Source: Candidatus Woesearchaeota archaeon
GTDB lineage: Archaea; Nanobdellota; Nanobdellia; Woesearchaeales; JAAOYA01
Direction of reading: 5' to 3'
Assembly (NCBI GenBank): GCA_018221105.1
Contig: JAAOYA010000010.1
Coordinates: forward strand, 62,001 to 126,000
Length of the DNA stretch: 64,000 nucleotides
Below are positions 35,917 to 44,045 of this stretch, piece after piece. The position numbers and the translations under genes were made by a program. Under the pieces are notes generated by a model that had not been told where the DNA came from, did not search any database, and was given only the letters and a program-made list of their open reading frames with translations. Within the stretch, counting starts at the first letter, position 1. Every line of letters begins with the position of its first letter.

Positions 35917-36300
35917 TTAACGATTCCAATAGTATAATCGTATTTTTATGATGTCTATCTCTGTGTAATTGCCTGCTATGATTATTGAATCTATTTTGAC
36001 ATTAGTGTTTGGCAGGTTTGCTGGAATAGTAGAATCTGTTATTGTTGTAATGTTTATTGTGTAATTGTAATTTGTTGGCATTGTAGTGTTTACAAACTCG
36101 TTTAAGCATGTGATGTTGTTTTGGTGTGCACAATTTCTAAATTTTGTGTTATGCTCGTAAAATTGTAGTATTTCAAGGTTTTTTGTTGTTGGTTTTTGTG
36201 GTTTGTAGCCGCTCATCACAAATGTTATAAAAATAAAACTAAGAAGTATTGCTATTAGTACTTCGAAGGTTTTCAAAAATGCTTTTTTGTTTTTTACCAT
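35917..36300 (-). CDS. Small pilin-like protein
   Basis: ATG 36300 (MVKNKKAFLKTFEVLIAILL) is preferred because it gives a canonical pilin-like N-terminus: basic residues, then a hydrophobic helix of about 20 residues. The 127-aa product has an Asn/Thr/Ile-rich external part with two Cys. It overlaps the end of the upstream pilin-like gene by 7 bp, so both are one operon and could form a heteromeric pseudopilus. No peptidase or ATPase for it is in the window. Confidence 0.55.
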   Translation of the reverse strand: MVKNKKAFLKTFEVLIAILLSFIFITFVMSGYKPQKPTTKNLEILQFYEHNTKFRNCAHQNNITCLNEFVNTTMPTNYNYTINITTITDSTIPANLPNTNVKIDSIIIAGNYTEIDIIKIRLYYWNR

Positions 36301-37553
36301 ATTTTTATTATTGTAGTGCAAGACTCTATTGTTCCATTAGCAGCTATTAGGTTGCAGTTTGCTTGGCGTACGCTAACGTCTTGAGCTTGTGGTGTTGTGG
36401 GCGTATATTTGATTATTTGCTCGCCTTGTGAGTTGTCTACTGTTATTGCAAAATGTTTTTGCTGTGGGTAAGTCCAAGAGTTTTTGACGCTTGTATAATC
36501 ACTGTTGTTAAAAATTGTTAGTTGTGTTGTTGAGAGTCCTGACAGGGTTTGTGAAGCTCCGTACTCTTGTGTTGGCTTGTCTTTAAGACTGACTGTTTGC
36601 AAGTGATTGCCAGAGTGTAAAACAATTAATAATTCTAGACTTCTTGTCAGGTTTGTTGTTATGCTAATTGTCAAATCATTATTTTCAGTGCATAGTTCGA
36701 TGTTTGCTTGCTCGCTTAGTATTAGTGATATTGCAGTACTGCCATCGTAGAGGTTTAAATAGTCCCAATTGAAGTTTTGGCAATTATCAAAATCATAGTT
36801 TAATGCTGCGCTCTGTGATGGGTTAGCCCAATATGTTGAATAATTGTATGTGTTAAAAGTAACTTTTATTGTTTTGTCACTAATGCCGGTGCTTATGTTG
36901 TTGTATAATCGTTTTTTTGTAGCATAAACTAAAGTTTGATGTTTATTTTCACTGTTTTGCATGCTGTGGCGCGAGTGCATAAAACTATTATTGTATGATT
37001 GTGTTAGTCCACTTTGAGTTGATAGTTCGTTGTTGTTAATGTATACTTCGTATTGTACTAGTCTTGTTTGGTCGTCGTAGCGAACACGATTTAATAGTCC
37101 GTTAACATATTCAATTTTTAGATCATTTAGTGTGGTGCTAGTGTTTGATGATACTAAATCTAGGACTGCAGTATTCTCAAAGCAAGTTGTTGTATCTTCA
37201 ACTATTAATTGCATGTTAGTGCCAACTACCAAGTCCGGAATTAGGAGTAATTGATTGTCATCGATTGCACAATAAGTGTTTTTTAGTGTTAGTGTTTTGG
37301 AAAAATTATCTTGTAAGCTAATCTTTAATGGTTCTTTTGTTGCACTGTAATCGCTTTTAATAAATAATGGTGTTTGCGTTATGCTATCACTATTATCAAT
37401 AAAAAAGTTTCTTTCTATGACATCTAATAATAATTGATTGTTTTGATTGGTCTCGCCTATTGGTTGTATGAAAAAAAAGAACCACGTGATGTACAACAAA
37501 AATAGTGCTAGGCTTATAGCCCAATCTGCTTGTCCAAAGCCTTTCTTGTTCAT
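36294..37553 (-). CDS. Larger pilin-like surface protein
   Basis: This 419-aa protein starts MNKKGFGQADWAISLALFLL, a KKG-F signal followed by a hydrophobic segment, the prepilin-like layout common in DPANN genomes. The remainder is Asn/Thr/Ser-rich and beta-strand-rich with a few Cys, consistent with an extracellular domain and many N-glycosylation sequons (N-x-S/T). It is co-transcribed with the shorter pilin-like gene downstream. Exact role unknown. Confidence 0.55.
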   Translation of the reverse strand: MNKKGFGQADWAISLALFLLYITWFFFFIQPIGETNQNNQLLLDVIERNFFIDNSDSITQTPLFIKSDYSATKEPLKISLQDNFSKTLTLKNTYCAIDDNQLLLIPDLVVGTNMQLIVEDTTTCFENTAVLDLVSSNTSTTLNDLKIEYVNGLLNRVRYDDQTRLVQYEVYINNNELSTQSGLTQSYNNSFMHSRHSMQNSENKHQTLVYATKKRLYNNISTGISDKTIKVTFNTYNYSTYWANPSQSAALNYDFDNCQNFNWDYLNLYDGSTAISLILSEQANIELCTENNDLTISITTNLTRSLELLIVLHSGNHLQTVSLKDKPTQEYGASQTLSGLSTTQLTIFNNSDYTSVKNSWTYPQQKHFAITVDNSQGEQIIKYTPTTPQAQDVSVRQANCNLIAANGTIESCTTIIKIW

Positions 37554-37592
37554 ATTATTGTTTTAGAAGTTAGTGTTTTTTAATGTTTCGCG

Positions 37593-37907
37593 TTATTTTT
37601 TTTCAAAGCGATCTTTGTCGCGACCGTAGACTTTGTCCATGACTTTTTTGAATCCTTTGTCTAAATCTAGATTTAGTGAGTTTGCCATGCATGCAACAGT
37701 AAATATTATGTCTGCTAACTCGTCTTCTATATCGTTCAATTCTTCTGTGCTTTTTTTTGGTTTTGGTCCGAATCGATGGTTGACTTCTCGTGCTAGTTCT
37801 CCGACTTCTTCTGCTAAACGCGCTATTATCTCGTGCGGCTTCCAATAACCTATTTTGTACTGGTTGACCCACTCGTCAACTTCTTCTTGTATTTCTTTTA
37901 AGCTCAT
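37593..37907 (-). CDS. MazG-like nucleotide pyrophosphohydrolase
   Basis: This 104-aa all-alpha NTP pyrophosphatase has the metal-binding pattern of MazG/dUTPase-like enzymes: RLAEEVGELAREV (E-x-x-E) and DIEDELADIIFTV (E-x-x-D). Such enzymes hydrolyse non-canonical NTPs to NMP and PPi for house-cleaning. Size fits the single-domain MazG-like group. It stands 40 bp from the pilin-like operon. Confidence 0.85.
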   Translation of the reverse strand: MSLKEIQEEVDEWVNQYKIGYWKPHEIIARLAEEVGELAREVNHRFGPKPKKSTEELNDIEDELADIIFTVACMANSLNLDLDKGFKKVMDKVYGRDKDRFEKK

Positions 37908-37939
37908 TTTAGTCTTTTTTGTTGTGTTATATAAAAATA

Positions 37940-39136
37940 TTATGTTGTAATCACTAAATCATATAGTGCTAAAAATACTGCTTGAGTCCAATGAAGATTT
38001 TTTTGGTGACTATAACGCGGGTCATCAATCTTTTTTTTATTTTTAACAATGGAATATTTTTCTTCAAAATAATTTTTTTGTAAAAAGTTTTCAGAGCATA
38101 AGTATAACCATTTTGTAGCAATTCTTTTTGCATCATCAATAAATCCATAATTTAATAGTCCTTTTATTACAAGATAGTGTAATGGAGCCCAGCCGTTTGG
38201 ATAGTTCCATTGTTTGCTTTTTGCTCCATAGTTTTGATCTGTTGTTGACAACCCAAATTCATGTTCGAAAAGTTTTAGATTACTGACTAGCTTTTTGGCT
38301 TGGTGTTGCGAGGCAGTTTTTGTCCATAATGGCACAAAAGAGGCTAAGGTTTTAGTTTTTAGTTTTTTATTTGATTCAAAACAGTAATCAAAGAATAAAC
38401 CATTTTTTTCATCCCACAAGTATTTGTTTATTAGTTCAATTCTCTTTTTTGATTTTTCTTCCCAATTTATTTCTTTTTTTAAACCCAGAATTTTTGAAAT
38501 TTTTGATAGGTCTTTTTCGTATTTGTTTAGAAAACAGTTCAAGTCAATTGGGCAAACAATGTGTGCTTTGTTTTCAAATCGTGGTGTTAAATCCCATCCT
38601 GATTCGTTTTCAGCGTCTTCTGATTCTCCATTATAATGTGTTAAATCGTAGTATCTTGAAAGATTTGTTATTGTCAAATGATGTTTTGTGGTCCAATACT
38701 CGTATTCTTTTTTTGTTGTATCATACGCTTTTTTTAACCATTTTTTATCATTTGATAGATTATAGTATGTTAGTATCATTTCTGTAAGTAGTGGTGGTTG
38801 TGATCGTGTATCATTTCTGTTAAAACTATTTGGAATGAATCCTAATTGTTCAAACATGAAAAAGAAGTTTTCGATCATGTTTTTGATTGTTTTTAAATCA
38901 TTTTCTTGTTCTAATCCTTTTATTATGAACATGCTATCCCAATAAAATTGTGTTTTAAAGGATAATATTTTATCTTTTGGGTACTTGTTTTCTTCACCAT
39001 CTTTTCTTATAAGAATGTCAGAGCTTGCTGGTATAAAATTATGGGGTAATTCTTGAATTTTTAGTGAGAAAGAATTTAATGGTTTAAGTTTTTGTTTAGC
39101 TGTTATAATTTTTTCGATTCTATTTTTTGATTGCAT
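37940..39136 (-). CDS. GH37 trehalase-related glycoside hydrolase with altered active site
   Basis: This 398-aa protein has GH37 hallmarks: FYWDSMFIIKGL (64-75), DTRSQPPLL (109-117), ESGWDLTPRF (178-187) with the catalytic acid Asp182, and QWNYPNGWAPLH (309-320). It is far shorter than E. coli TreA (about 550 aa) and has no signal peptide. The region corresponding to TreA's QDGFGWTNGV reads SHQKNLHWTQAV, and the catalytic base Glu just before it appears replaced (Arg374 region), judged by eye. It may be an inactive or re-purposed trehalase relative, or use a different base. Confidence 0.75.
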   Translation of the reverse strand: MQSKNRIEKIITAKQKLKPLNSFSLKIQELPHNFIPASSDILIRKDGEENKYPKDKILSFKTQFYWDSMFIIKGLEQENDLKTIKNMIENFFFMFEQLGFIPNSFNRNDTRSQPPLLTEMILTYYNLSNDKKWLKKAYDTTKKEYEYWTTKHHLTITNLSRYYDLTHYNGESEDAENESGWDLTPRFENKAHIVCPIDLNCFLNKYEKDLSKISKILGLKKEINWEEKSKKRIELINKYLWDEKNGLFFDYCFESNKKLKTKTLASFVPLWTKTASQHQAKKLVSNLKLFEHEFGLSTTDQNYGAKSKQWNYPNGWAPLHYLVIKGLLNYGFIDDAKRIATKWLYLCSENFLQKNYFEEKYSIVKNKKKIDDPRYSHQKNLHWTQAVFLALYDLVITT

Positions 39137-39185
39137 GTTTGTAAAACAAAATATTATTATAAAAATGTTTGGTAAAGTACGATAT

Positions 39186-39974
39186 TCACAAAAATAGTTT
39201 TTGTGTGTTGTTGTAGATGTTTAAAGAGACTTCTTTTTCGTCTAAACCTTTAAGCTCTGCGATTTTTTTTATTGTTGTTTGTACTTGCCATGGTTCGTTT
39301 CTTTGGTCTTTTATTGGGCATAGGTATGGCGCGTCTGTTTCTGTTAGTAATTTTGTTATTGGTGCTTCGTTTATTATTGAGTGAAAGTGTAGTGCGCGCT
39401 CGACGTTTGTTGGGATGGTGAAATACCAACCGTTATCAATTATTCTTTTATTATACTTTTTTTTGCCTGAAAAACAGTGCATTATAACGTTTTTTGCGCT
39501 TGCGCTCTCTAGTGTTTCTATGGTGTCTAATTCTGCTTTTCTGGAGTGTACTATCATTGGCTTTTTGATTTTTTGGCTTAGCGAAATAATTTTGTTGAAG
39601 ACGTTTATCATTTCTTTTTGTTTGTCTTTGACCCAATAATAGTCTAGTCCAACTTCTCCTAATGCTACAATATTATCTTTTTGTGATTTGATAAATTCTA
39701 GTTCTTCTTCCACGTTTACTGGTGTTGTTGTCCTGCTAAAACCTGAAGATTCTCCTTCACAGTTCAAAGCGTCTATTGGGTATAGTCCTAGTGCTGCTTT
39801 TACTATTTCATACTTTTTTGTAATTTGTAGAACTTGTCTGTTTGATGGTGGGTTGACACCGTTTGCAATGATTAATTTTAATCCTTTGTCAATGCTTCTT
39901 TTAATGACATCATCTAAGTCAGTAGTGTATTGTTTGTGGTCTAAGTGTGCGTGAACGTCCACTAATGGATTCAT
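39186..39974 (-). CDS. tatD: TatD-family metal-dependent DNase
   Basis: This 262-aa TIM-barrel hydrolase has DVHAHLD at residues 6-12, GEVGLDYYW (Glu ligand), IVHSRKA, MHCFSG, and LTETDAPYLCP near the end. TatD enzymes are 3'-5' exonucleases acting in DNA repair and degradation. Length matches. It overlaps nothing but stands 1 bp from the 82-aa gene, which lies upstream in the same operon. Confidence 0.93.
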   Translation of the reverse strand: MNPLVDVHAHLDHKQYTTDLDDVIKRSIDKGLKLIIANGVNPPSNRQVLQITKKYEIVKAALGLYPIDALNCEGESSGFSRTTTPVNVEEELEFIKSQKDNIVALGEVGLDYYWVKDKQKEMINVFNKIISLSQKIKKPMIVHSRKAELDTIETLESASAKNVIMHCFSGKKKYNKRIIDNGWYFTIPTNVERALHFHSIINEAPITKLLTETDAPYLCPIKDQRNEPWQVQTTIKKIAELKGLDEKEVSLNIYNNTQKLFL

Positions 39975-39975
39975 T

Positions 39976-40224
39976 TTACTTGTTTAGCAGATCTTCTATT
40001 GGCTTGTAATCTTCTGGTTTTTTGTCTGCTGGCGTTTCTTGTTGTGCTTGTGCTACCAGGTCCACTCCCATGTCTTTTAGTGCTTTTAAGTGCATTTGCA
40101 TTAATTGCTCGCAAATATTGACTATTCTTAGCATTTCCTCGCGCTCTTTTGCTAAAGTTGAGAATGCTCCTTTGTGAAATCCTACTTGCTCGTCTTTTGA
40201 CGTGTTTGGTTGCTCTTGTGTCAT
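39976..40224 (-). CDS. Small helical protein, function unknown
   Basis: This 82-aa protein has a central helix REEMLRIVNICEQLMQMHLKALKDMG and polar ends rich in Gln/Glu/Lys/Asp. It is in the same direction as tatD and ends 1 bp before it, with GGTGAT as Shine-Dalgarno before its ATG. No domain is recognised. It is divergent from herA. Confidence 0.5.
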   Translation of the reverse strand: MTQEQPNTSKDEQVGFHKGAFSTLAKEREEMLRIVNICEQLMQMHLKALKDMGVDLVAQAQQETPADKKPEDYKPIEDLLNK

Positions 40225-40307
40225 AATATCACCTGTTCTCGATGAAATCGTGTTTATATTTAAAGCTAATCAATAATTTTTTATAACTTTCAATATTTCC
40301 TAGTCTT

Positions 40308-42098
40308 ATGATACTTGGCAGGATAGTGGATAAGTTTACTACTACACATTTTAAGTTCTTAGTAGATGGTAGTGCGCACAAGTTTGATTTTTGCCAGGTG
40401 TACCATAAAGATTATGGTTATGTATTGTGCCAGATTATCGAGTTGGAGCGTGATGCACAAAAAACTATTGCTCGTTGTAATATTGTAGGGTTTAAGGATG
40501 ATCAGGACCGCTTAAAGCCTGTTAGGATTCCTTTTGAGCCTGGCAGCGAGGTTTTGACTGCTGAGGACGAGTACATCAATTCTATGATTAGTCCTGCTGA
40601 TGTGTCAAGCAGTGCATTGATTGGTTTTTTAGAAGGTCGCAGTGTAGCAGTAAGTCTTAATTTGAGAACTCTTTTGACTAAGCACTTGGCGGTTTTAGCT
40701 AAGAGTGGTGCTGGCAAAAGCTACACTGTCGGAGTTTTGCTTGAAGAAATTATTGAAAAAAGGGTTCCATTAATTGTTATTGACCCTCATGGTGAGTATT
40801 CAGAGCTTAGAAATCCTACTGATAACGTTGCAGAAAAGGAGCTCTTAGCAAAGTATAAACTGAAACCTAAGGGTTTTTCTGATAGTATTAAAGAGTTTAC
40901 CACTAATAATTTACGATTGTCAAATAAGTTAACACCTCAAGAATTGTTGCATTTGTTGCCCTCTAAAATGAGTCCAAAGCAAGAAGGCTTGATTTACTCT
41001 GTTTTGCATGATGTTAAAATGACTAGTTTAGAAGAGCTTATCATGGCTTTGCAATCAATTGATGATAATACTAAATGGTCAATTGTTAGTGTTGTTGATT
41101 ACTTGCGCAAGACCGGTTTGTTTAGTCAAGCTCCAACAACAGTTAGTGAATTAGTAAAACCTGGACAGTGCACTATAATAAATCTTAAAGGTGTGGAACC
41201 TGAACTTCAAGAAATAATAGTTCACAAATTGCTTAGTGACTTGTTTAATGCTAGAAAGAACAATCAAATACCGCCTTTTTTTGCAGTTGTTGAAGAAGCG
41301 CATAATTACTGTCCAGAGCGTGGTTTTGGCGAGGCTAAAAGCTCTAAAATTATTAGAACTGTTGCTAGTGAAGGTCGAAAGTTCGGAATGGGCTTGTGTA
41401 TTGTTAGTCAACGGCCAGCGCGTGTTGACAAAAGCGTGTTATCACAATGTACTAGTCAGATTATTTTAAAGATTACTAATCCTAATGATTTGAAAGCCAT
41501 CACTTCTAGTGTTGAAGGTGTCACTAGCGACACTGAGGGAGAGTTGACTAGTTTGCCTATTGGCACTGCAATGGTTACTGGAGTTACAGAAATGCCATTG
41601 TTTGTAAATATTAGGCCTAGAAAAACAATGCATGGTGGCAGGGCTGCCGACATACTAGCACAAGATGAGCCTAAGGACTTATTAAAAGAAACGCAAGATT
41701 TTGAAGCTGAAGATATTTTGGCTGTTATAAAGCCTAAAATGACTGCAAAAGATATTGTTTTGATGAGCGAAGAGCCTGTAATTGTTGAGACTTATCTTAT
41801 TCCTTGTTTACTAATAAAATGCAAGACTGACAGAGAATTTAACATTTTAGTTGATATGATAAAGGGCAGTGTGATTAAAAACTTGTCAGGCAATAATAAT
41901 AAATTGCTTGATAGTGTTGATAGTTTGGAGCCAATGGAATTTTATCAAAGTATCGTTTACGCGCAAGTAGATTATAAAAAAAAGTTAGAAGCACACTTGA
42001 CAAAAGAGCAGGTTCTTAAAAAGTTTGAAAAAAAGTGCACTGTACTACATAGCACTGATTGTTTTGTCGTCTACTATAGTGTTAAGAGTAAAGTATAA
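40308..42098 (+). CDS. herA: HerA-type ATPase/helicase (DUF87)
   Basis: This 596-aa hexameric ATPase of the FtsK-HerA superfamily drives DNA end resection with NurA in archaea. A HAS-barrel N-terminal domain (about 1-110) precedes Walker A AKSGAGKSYTVG (about 133-144), then VIDPHGEYSEL, Walker B-like FAVVEEAHNYCPERG, the RIASEGRK-like TVASEGRKFGMGLCIVSQRP, and the arginine finger region. No nurA, mre11 or rad50 lies beside it. A TATA-like TTTTTTATAAC lies 20-30 nt upstream. Confidence 0.9.
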   Translation: MILGRIVDKFTTTHFKFLVDGSAHKFDFCQVYHKDYGYVLCQIIELERDAQKTIARCNIVGFKDDQDRLKPVRIPFEPGSEVLTAEDEYINSMISPADVSSSALIGFLEGRSVAVSLNLRTLLTKHLAVLAKSGAGKSYTVGVLLEEIIEKRVPLIVIDPHGEYSELRNPTDNVAEKELLAKYKLKPKGFSDSIKEFTTNNLRLSNKLTPQELLHLLPSKMSPKQEGLIYSVLHDVKMTSLEELIMALQSIDDNTKWSIVSVVDYLRKTGLFSQAPTTVSELVKPGQCTIINLKGVEPELQEIIVHKLLSDLFNARKNNQIPPFFAVVEEAHNYCPERGFGEAKSSKIIRTVASEGRKFGMGLCIVSQRPARVDKSVLSQCTSQIILKITNPNDLKAITSSVEGVTSDTEGELTSLPIGTAMVTGVTEMPLFVNIRPRKTMHGGRAADILAQDEPKDLLKETQDFEAEDILAVIKPKMTAKDIVLMSEEPVIVETYLIPCLLIKCKTDREFNILVDMIKGSVIKNLSGNNNKLLDSVDSLEPMEFYQSIVYAQVDYKKKLEAHLTKEQVLKKFEKKCTVLHSTDCFVVYYSVKSKV

Positions 42099-42123
42099 AA
42101 ATAGACTCGTTTAAACTAATATC

Positions 42124-42675
42124 ATGGCAATAATTGAAGTTTTTAACAAAGCTTATGATTTTACAGCTTTAGCCCTATTGAAAACTATTACAATAATTCT
42201 TACTGTACTAATCGGTTTTATTATTGGAAGGTTTGCTGGAAAATTATCTTATCACCTTTTTAGAGAGTTAGAAATTGATACTGTCTTGAGTAAAGCCACT
42301 AAAAGAAAGTTCAAATTACAAAAGCGTTTGAGTGCTTTTATAGAATTTTTTGTATATTTTCTCACTATTATTACTGTTTTGAACCAATTGGGAGTTACTA
42401 CTGTGGTATTATATTTTGTTGCAGTGACTATTTTGTTAGTTATTGTTGTCGCATTAATTATGGGTTTTAAGGATTTGTTGCCTAACGCTTTTGCTGGCTA
42501 CACGTTGTATCGCCAAAAATTTTTTGTTGAAGGTGACAGGATAAGAGTCAATGAAGTAGAAGGAAAGGTCATCAGTGTTAGTTTGTTAGAGACAAAGATT
42601 GAGACTAAAAAGGGAGATACTATTTTAGTGCCTAACTCAACTCTTGTTAAACAACAAATTGTAAAGAAAAAATAA
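42124..42675 (+). CDS. Small-conductance mechanosensitive channel (MscS family)
   Basis: This 183-aa protein has two to three transmembrane helices followed by the MscS beta domain: LLPNAFAGYTLYRQKFFVEGDRIRV, then EGKVISVSLLETKIETKKGDTILVPNS. It is a minimal version ending just after the beta domain, lacking the large C-terminal cage of E. coli MscS. It should release osmolytes on hypo-osmotic shock. It is convergent with the UPF0147 gene (stops adjacent). Confidence 0.88.
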   Translation: MAIIEVFNKAYDFTALALLKTITIILTVLIGFIIGRFAGKLSYHLFRELEIDTVLSKATKRKFKLQKRLSAFIEFFVYFLTIITVLNQLGVTTVVLYFVAVTILLVIVVALIMGFKDLLPNAFAGYTLYRQKFFVEGDRIRVNEVEGKVISVSLLETKIETKKGDTILVPNSTLVKQQIVKKK

Positions 42676-42930
42676 TCATAGCATTTCTAGCGCGCTTACT
42701 AGATTCCAGATTTGTGTTCTCGTATAAGATTGCATGTTGTTGTCTGTTTCTAATTCTTCTAGGACGCTTAATGCTTTGTTAACGTTTATTGAAAGTTCTT
42801 TTTCTTCTGTTAGAATGCTTTTTAGCGTGATTAGTGCTTGGCGAACGTTTTTTGGTGTTGTGCTCTCAAGTTCTATTTCTTCAATAACTTCAAGTACTGG
42901 CACTAAACGTTCATCTATTGATTGTGTCAT
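42676..42930 (-). CDS. UPF0147 family protein
   Basis: ATG 42930 (MTQSIDERLVPV) is chosen because GAGGA lies 6 nt upstream; an in-frame GTG at 42942 is less likely. The 84-aa all-helical protein matches the UPF0147 archaeal family (ERLVPVLEVIEEI...TTPKNVRQAL...). Function unknown, but its place after prefoldin beta in the L37Ae cluster is typical, hinting at a translation or folding role. Confidence 0.75.
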   Translation of the reverse strand: MTQSIDERLVPVLEVIEEIELESTTPKNVRQALITLKSILTEEKELSINVNKALSVLEELETDNNMQSYTRTQIWNLVSALEML

Positions 42931-42946
42931 TTGATTCCTCACAGTA

Positions 42947-43276
42947 TCACTTTTTCATACTTTTTAGTATTTCTTTTTGCAGGTTTTCTGCTGTTTCTTT
43001 TAGTTTGCTTTCTTGTTTTTCTACAGTTTTAATACGTAGTTCGAACATGTCTTTTTTTTCTTTAAGTTCAACTTCTAATTTTTTAGTTTCTGATTGTACC
43101 ATTATATTACCAATTATTTTATAAGCGTTTTTCGCGTTTTTCATCTCTTCTAATGCGTTTTGTACTTCTAATAATTGCATTTGAAAGTTTTGTTTTTGCG
43201 CGTGAAATGATTGAAGATTTTGTTCTAGAATTTGTAATTGTGAAATATTAGCTTGTGAGTTTTGTTCTTTTGTCAT
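42947..43276 (-). CDS. pfdB: Prefoldin subunit beta
   Basis: This 109-aa subunit consists of two coiled-coil helices with the conserved NAKNAYKIIGNIMVQ hairpin segment (about 48-62). It assembles as four beta with two alpha subunits (15120-15521). It overlaps Pcc1 by 29 nt at its start. It is in the leftward L37Ae-RpoP-Pcc1 cluster, a conserved archaeal arrangement. Confidence 0.9.
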   Translation of the reverse strand: MTKEQNSQANISQLQILEQNLQSFHAQKQNFQMQLLEVQNALEEMKNAKNAYKIIGNIMVQSETKKLEVELKEKKDMFELRIKTVEKQESKLKETAENLQKEILKSMKK

Positions 43277-43478
43277 TTTCTACGATTTTTTTTATTTTGT
43301 CATAAACAATTATTAGGTTTTTTATACCATTTGTGCTGGCTTTTAATGCTGTCGCGTCTTTGGCGTCAATAATTAATTGATTTTTTTCAATGCTTATTTT
43401 TGAGCGAGTACGATCTATTAGTTCTGGCGTTAAGCACTTTACTAATTTTTGATCTTCTAAAATGAAGATTTTTTTCAT
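43248..43478 (-). CDS. pcc1: KEOPS complex subunit Pcc1
   Basis: This 76-aa protein is the dimerisation subunit of KEOPS, which makes the tRNA t6A37 modification. The second half, IDAKDATALKASTNGIKNLIIVYDKI, matches the Pcc1 beta-alpha motif. Its ATG overlaps the RpoP stop (ATGA). t6A occurs on ANN-decoding tRNAs such as the tRNA-Thr(TGT) in this window. The other KEOPS subunits are elsewhere. Confidence 0.8.
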   Translation of the reverse strand: MKKIFILEDQKLVKCLTPELIDRTRSKISIEKNQLIIDAKDATALKASTNGIKNLIIVYDKIKKIVENDKRTKLTS

Positions 43479-43612
43479 CTTGCAAGTACTTTTGTAACTC
43501 TTGTTCGTGGTTTGAATAACATTTTAGAGCCACAATAAGGGCACCGAACTTTTTTGCGTAAATAGTCCATGCTGACTTCTTTGTTGCAATGAAAACACTT
43601 GTATACAGCCAT
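43475..43612 (-). CDS. rpoP: DNA-directed RNA polymerase subunit P (RpoP/Rpb12), very short gene
   Basis: A 45-aa frame begins MAVYKCFHCNKEVSMDY and continues with VRCPYCGSKMLFKPR. The two pairs C-x-x-C (6/9 and 25/28) form the single zinc ribbon of RpoP, followed by the family's basic tail. It lies directly between L37Ae and Pcc1, the conserved archaeal position, with a 4-bp overlap into Pcc1. It is below common ORF cut-offs. Confidence 0.95.
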   Translation of the reverse strand: MAVYKCFHCNKEVSMDYLRKKVRCPYCGSKMLFKPRTRVTKVLAR

Positions 43613-43613
43613 T

Positions 43614-43847
43614 TTATTCTTCTTCTTCGCGCGCTATCATTTTTTGTGAAAACGAGTAAGCTTTACCGGCAAATTTATTGTTGCATTTTTGGCATTGCCA
43701 AATACCGGCAGCTAAGCGTTTAACTCCTGCTTTTTTGCAATAAGGGCATTTTTGTTTTTTGTTGCGATAGAATTTTTCTATTTTTTCAACTTTTAATTTG
43801 GTGGTCTTTCCATACCTTACTCCGTATCTGTTTGTTGCTTTGCCCAT
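43614..43847 (-). CDS. rpl37ae: 50S ribosomal protein L37Ae (L43e)
   Basis: ATG 43847 (MGKATNRYGVRYGKTTK) is the family start; the longer in-frame extension upstream would run through the tRNA-Pro gene and is not real. The 77-aa protein has the zinc ribbon CPYCKKAGVKRLAAGIWQCQKC (Cys near 34/37 and 52/55) and GKAYSF near the end. It begins 16 nt after the tRNA-Pro 3' end with no separate TATA box visible, so it is probably transcribed with the tRNA. Confidence 0.95.
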   Translation of the reverse strand: MGKATNRYGVRYGKTTKLKVEKIEKFYRNKKQKCPYCKKAGVKRLAAGIWQCQKCNNKFAGKAYSFSQKMIAREEEE

Positions 43848-43863
43848 TTTTTTTTGATTGGTA

Positions 43864-43974
43864 TGGGGCTGCCCGGATTTTCGACAACACCCCACTTTAG
43901 TGTGATTGTTTGTTTCGAACCGGGGTCGCAAGGTCCCAAACCTTGAAGGATAGACCAAACTACCCTACAGCTCC
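43864..43974 (-). tRNA. tRNA-Pro(TGG) with a 36-nt intron inside the T-loop
   Basis: On the minus strand the acceptor arm GGAGCTG/CAGCCCC, D arm GGGT/ATCC, anticodon arm CAAGG-TTTGGGA-CCTTG (anticodon TGG) and T stem CCCGG/CCGGG are all present. The T-loop TTCGAA...T is interrupted by about 36 nt (43878-43913; exact edges ambiguous by 1-2 nt). Removing it gives a 75-nt tRNA with a normal T-loop TTCGAAT and discriminator A73. The intron can fold on itself (ACAA-t-CAC with GTG-TTGT). Position 3-70 is an A·C mismatch. CCA is not encoded. Confidence 0.88.
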
Positions 43975-43999
43975 AATTTTGTTGATGAAAATACCTGTT

Positions 44000-44008
44000 T
44001 TTATAAAG
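44000..44008 (-). promoter_or_regulatory. TATA box for tRNA-Pro and the L37Ae operon
   Basis: CTTTATAAA on the minus strand lies about 26-34 nt upstream of the tRNA-Pro 5' end (43974). No other TATA-like element is visible before L37Ae, so this may drive the entire leftward cluster down to UPF0147. Confidence 0.55.
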
Positions 44009-44045
44009 TTTTCCTTTATGGTCTCGTGCAGGGAGCCTAGCAAGG

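Noticed and set aside
37603..37872. 89-aa alternative frame inside the MazG-like gene
   Set aside because: It is Arg-rich and shares almost all its length with the MazG frame, which has the metal motifs.
39451..39636. 61-aa leftward ORF inside tatD
   Set aside because: It overlaps a confirmed TatD frame and has no independent signal.
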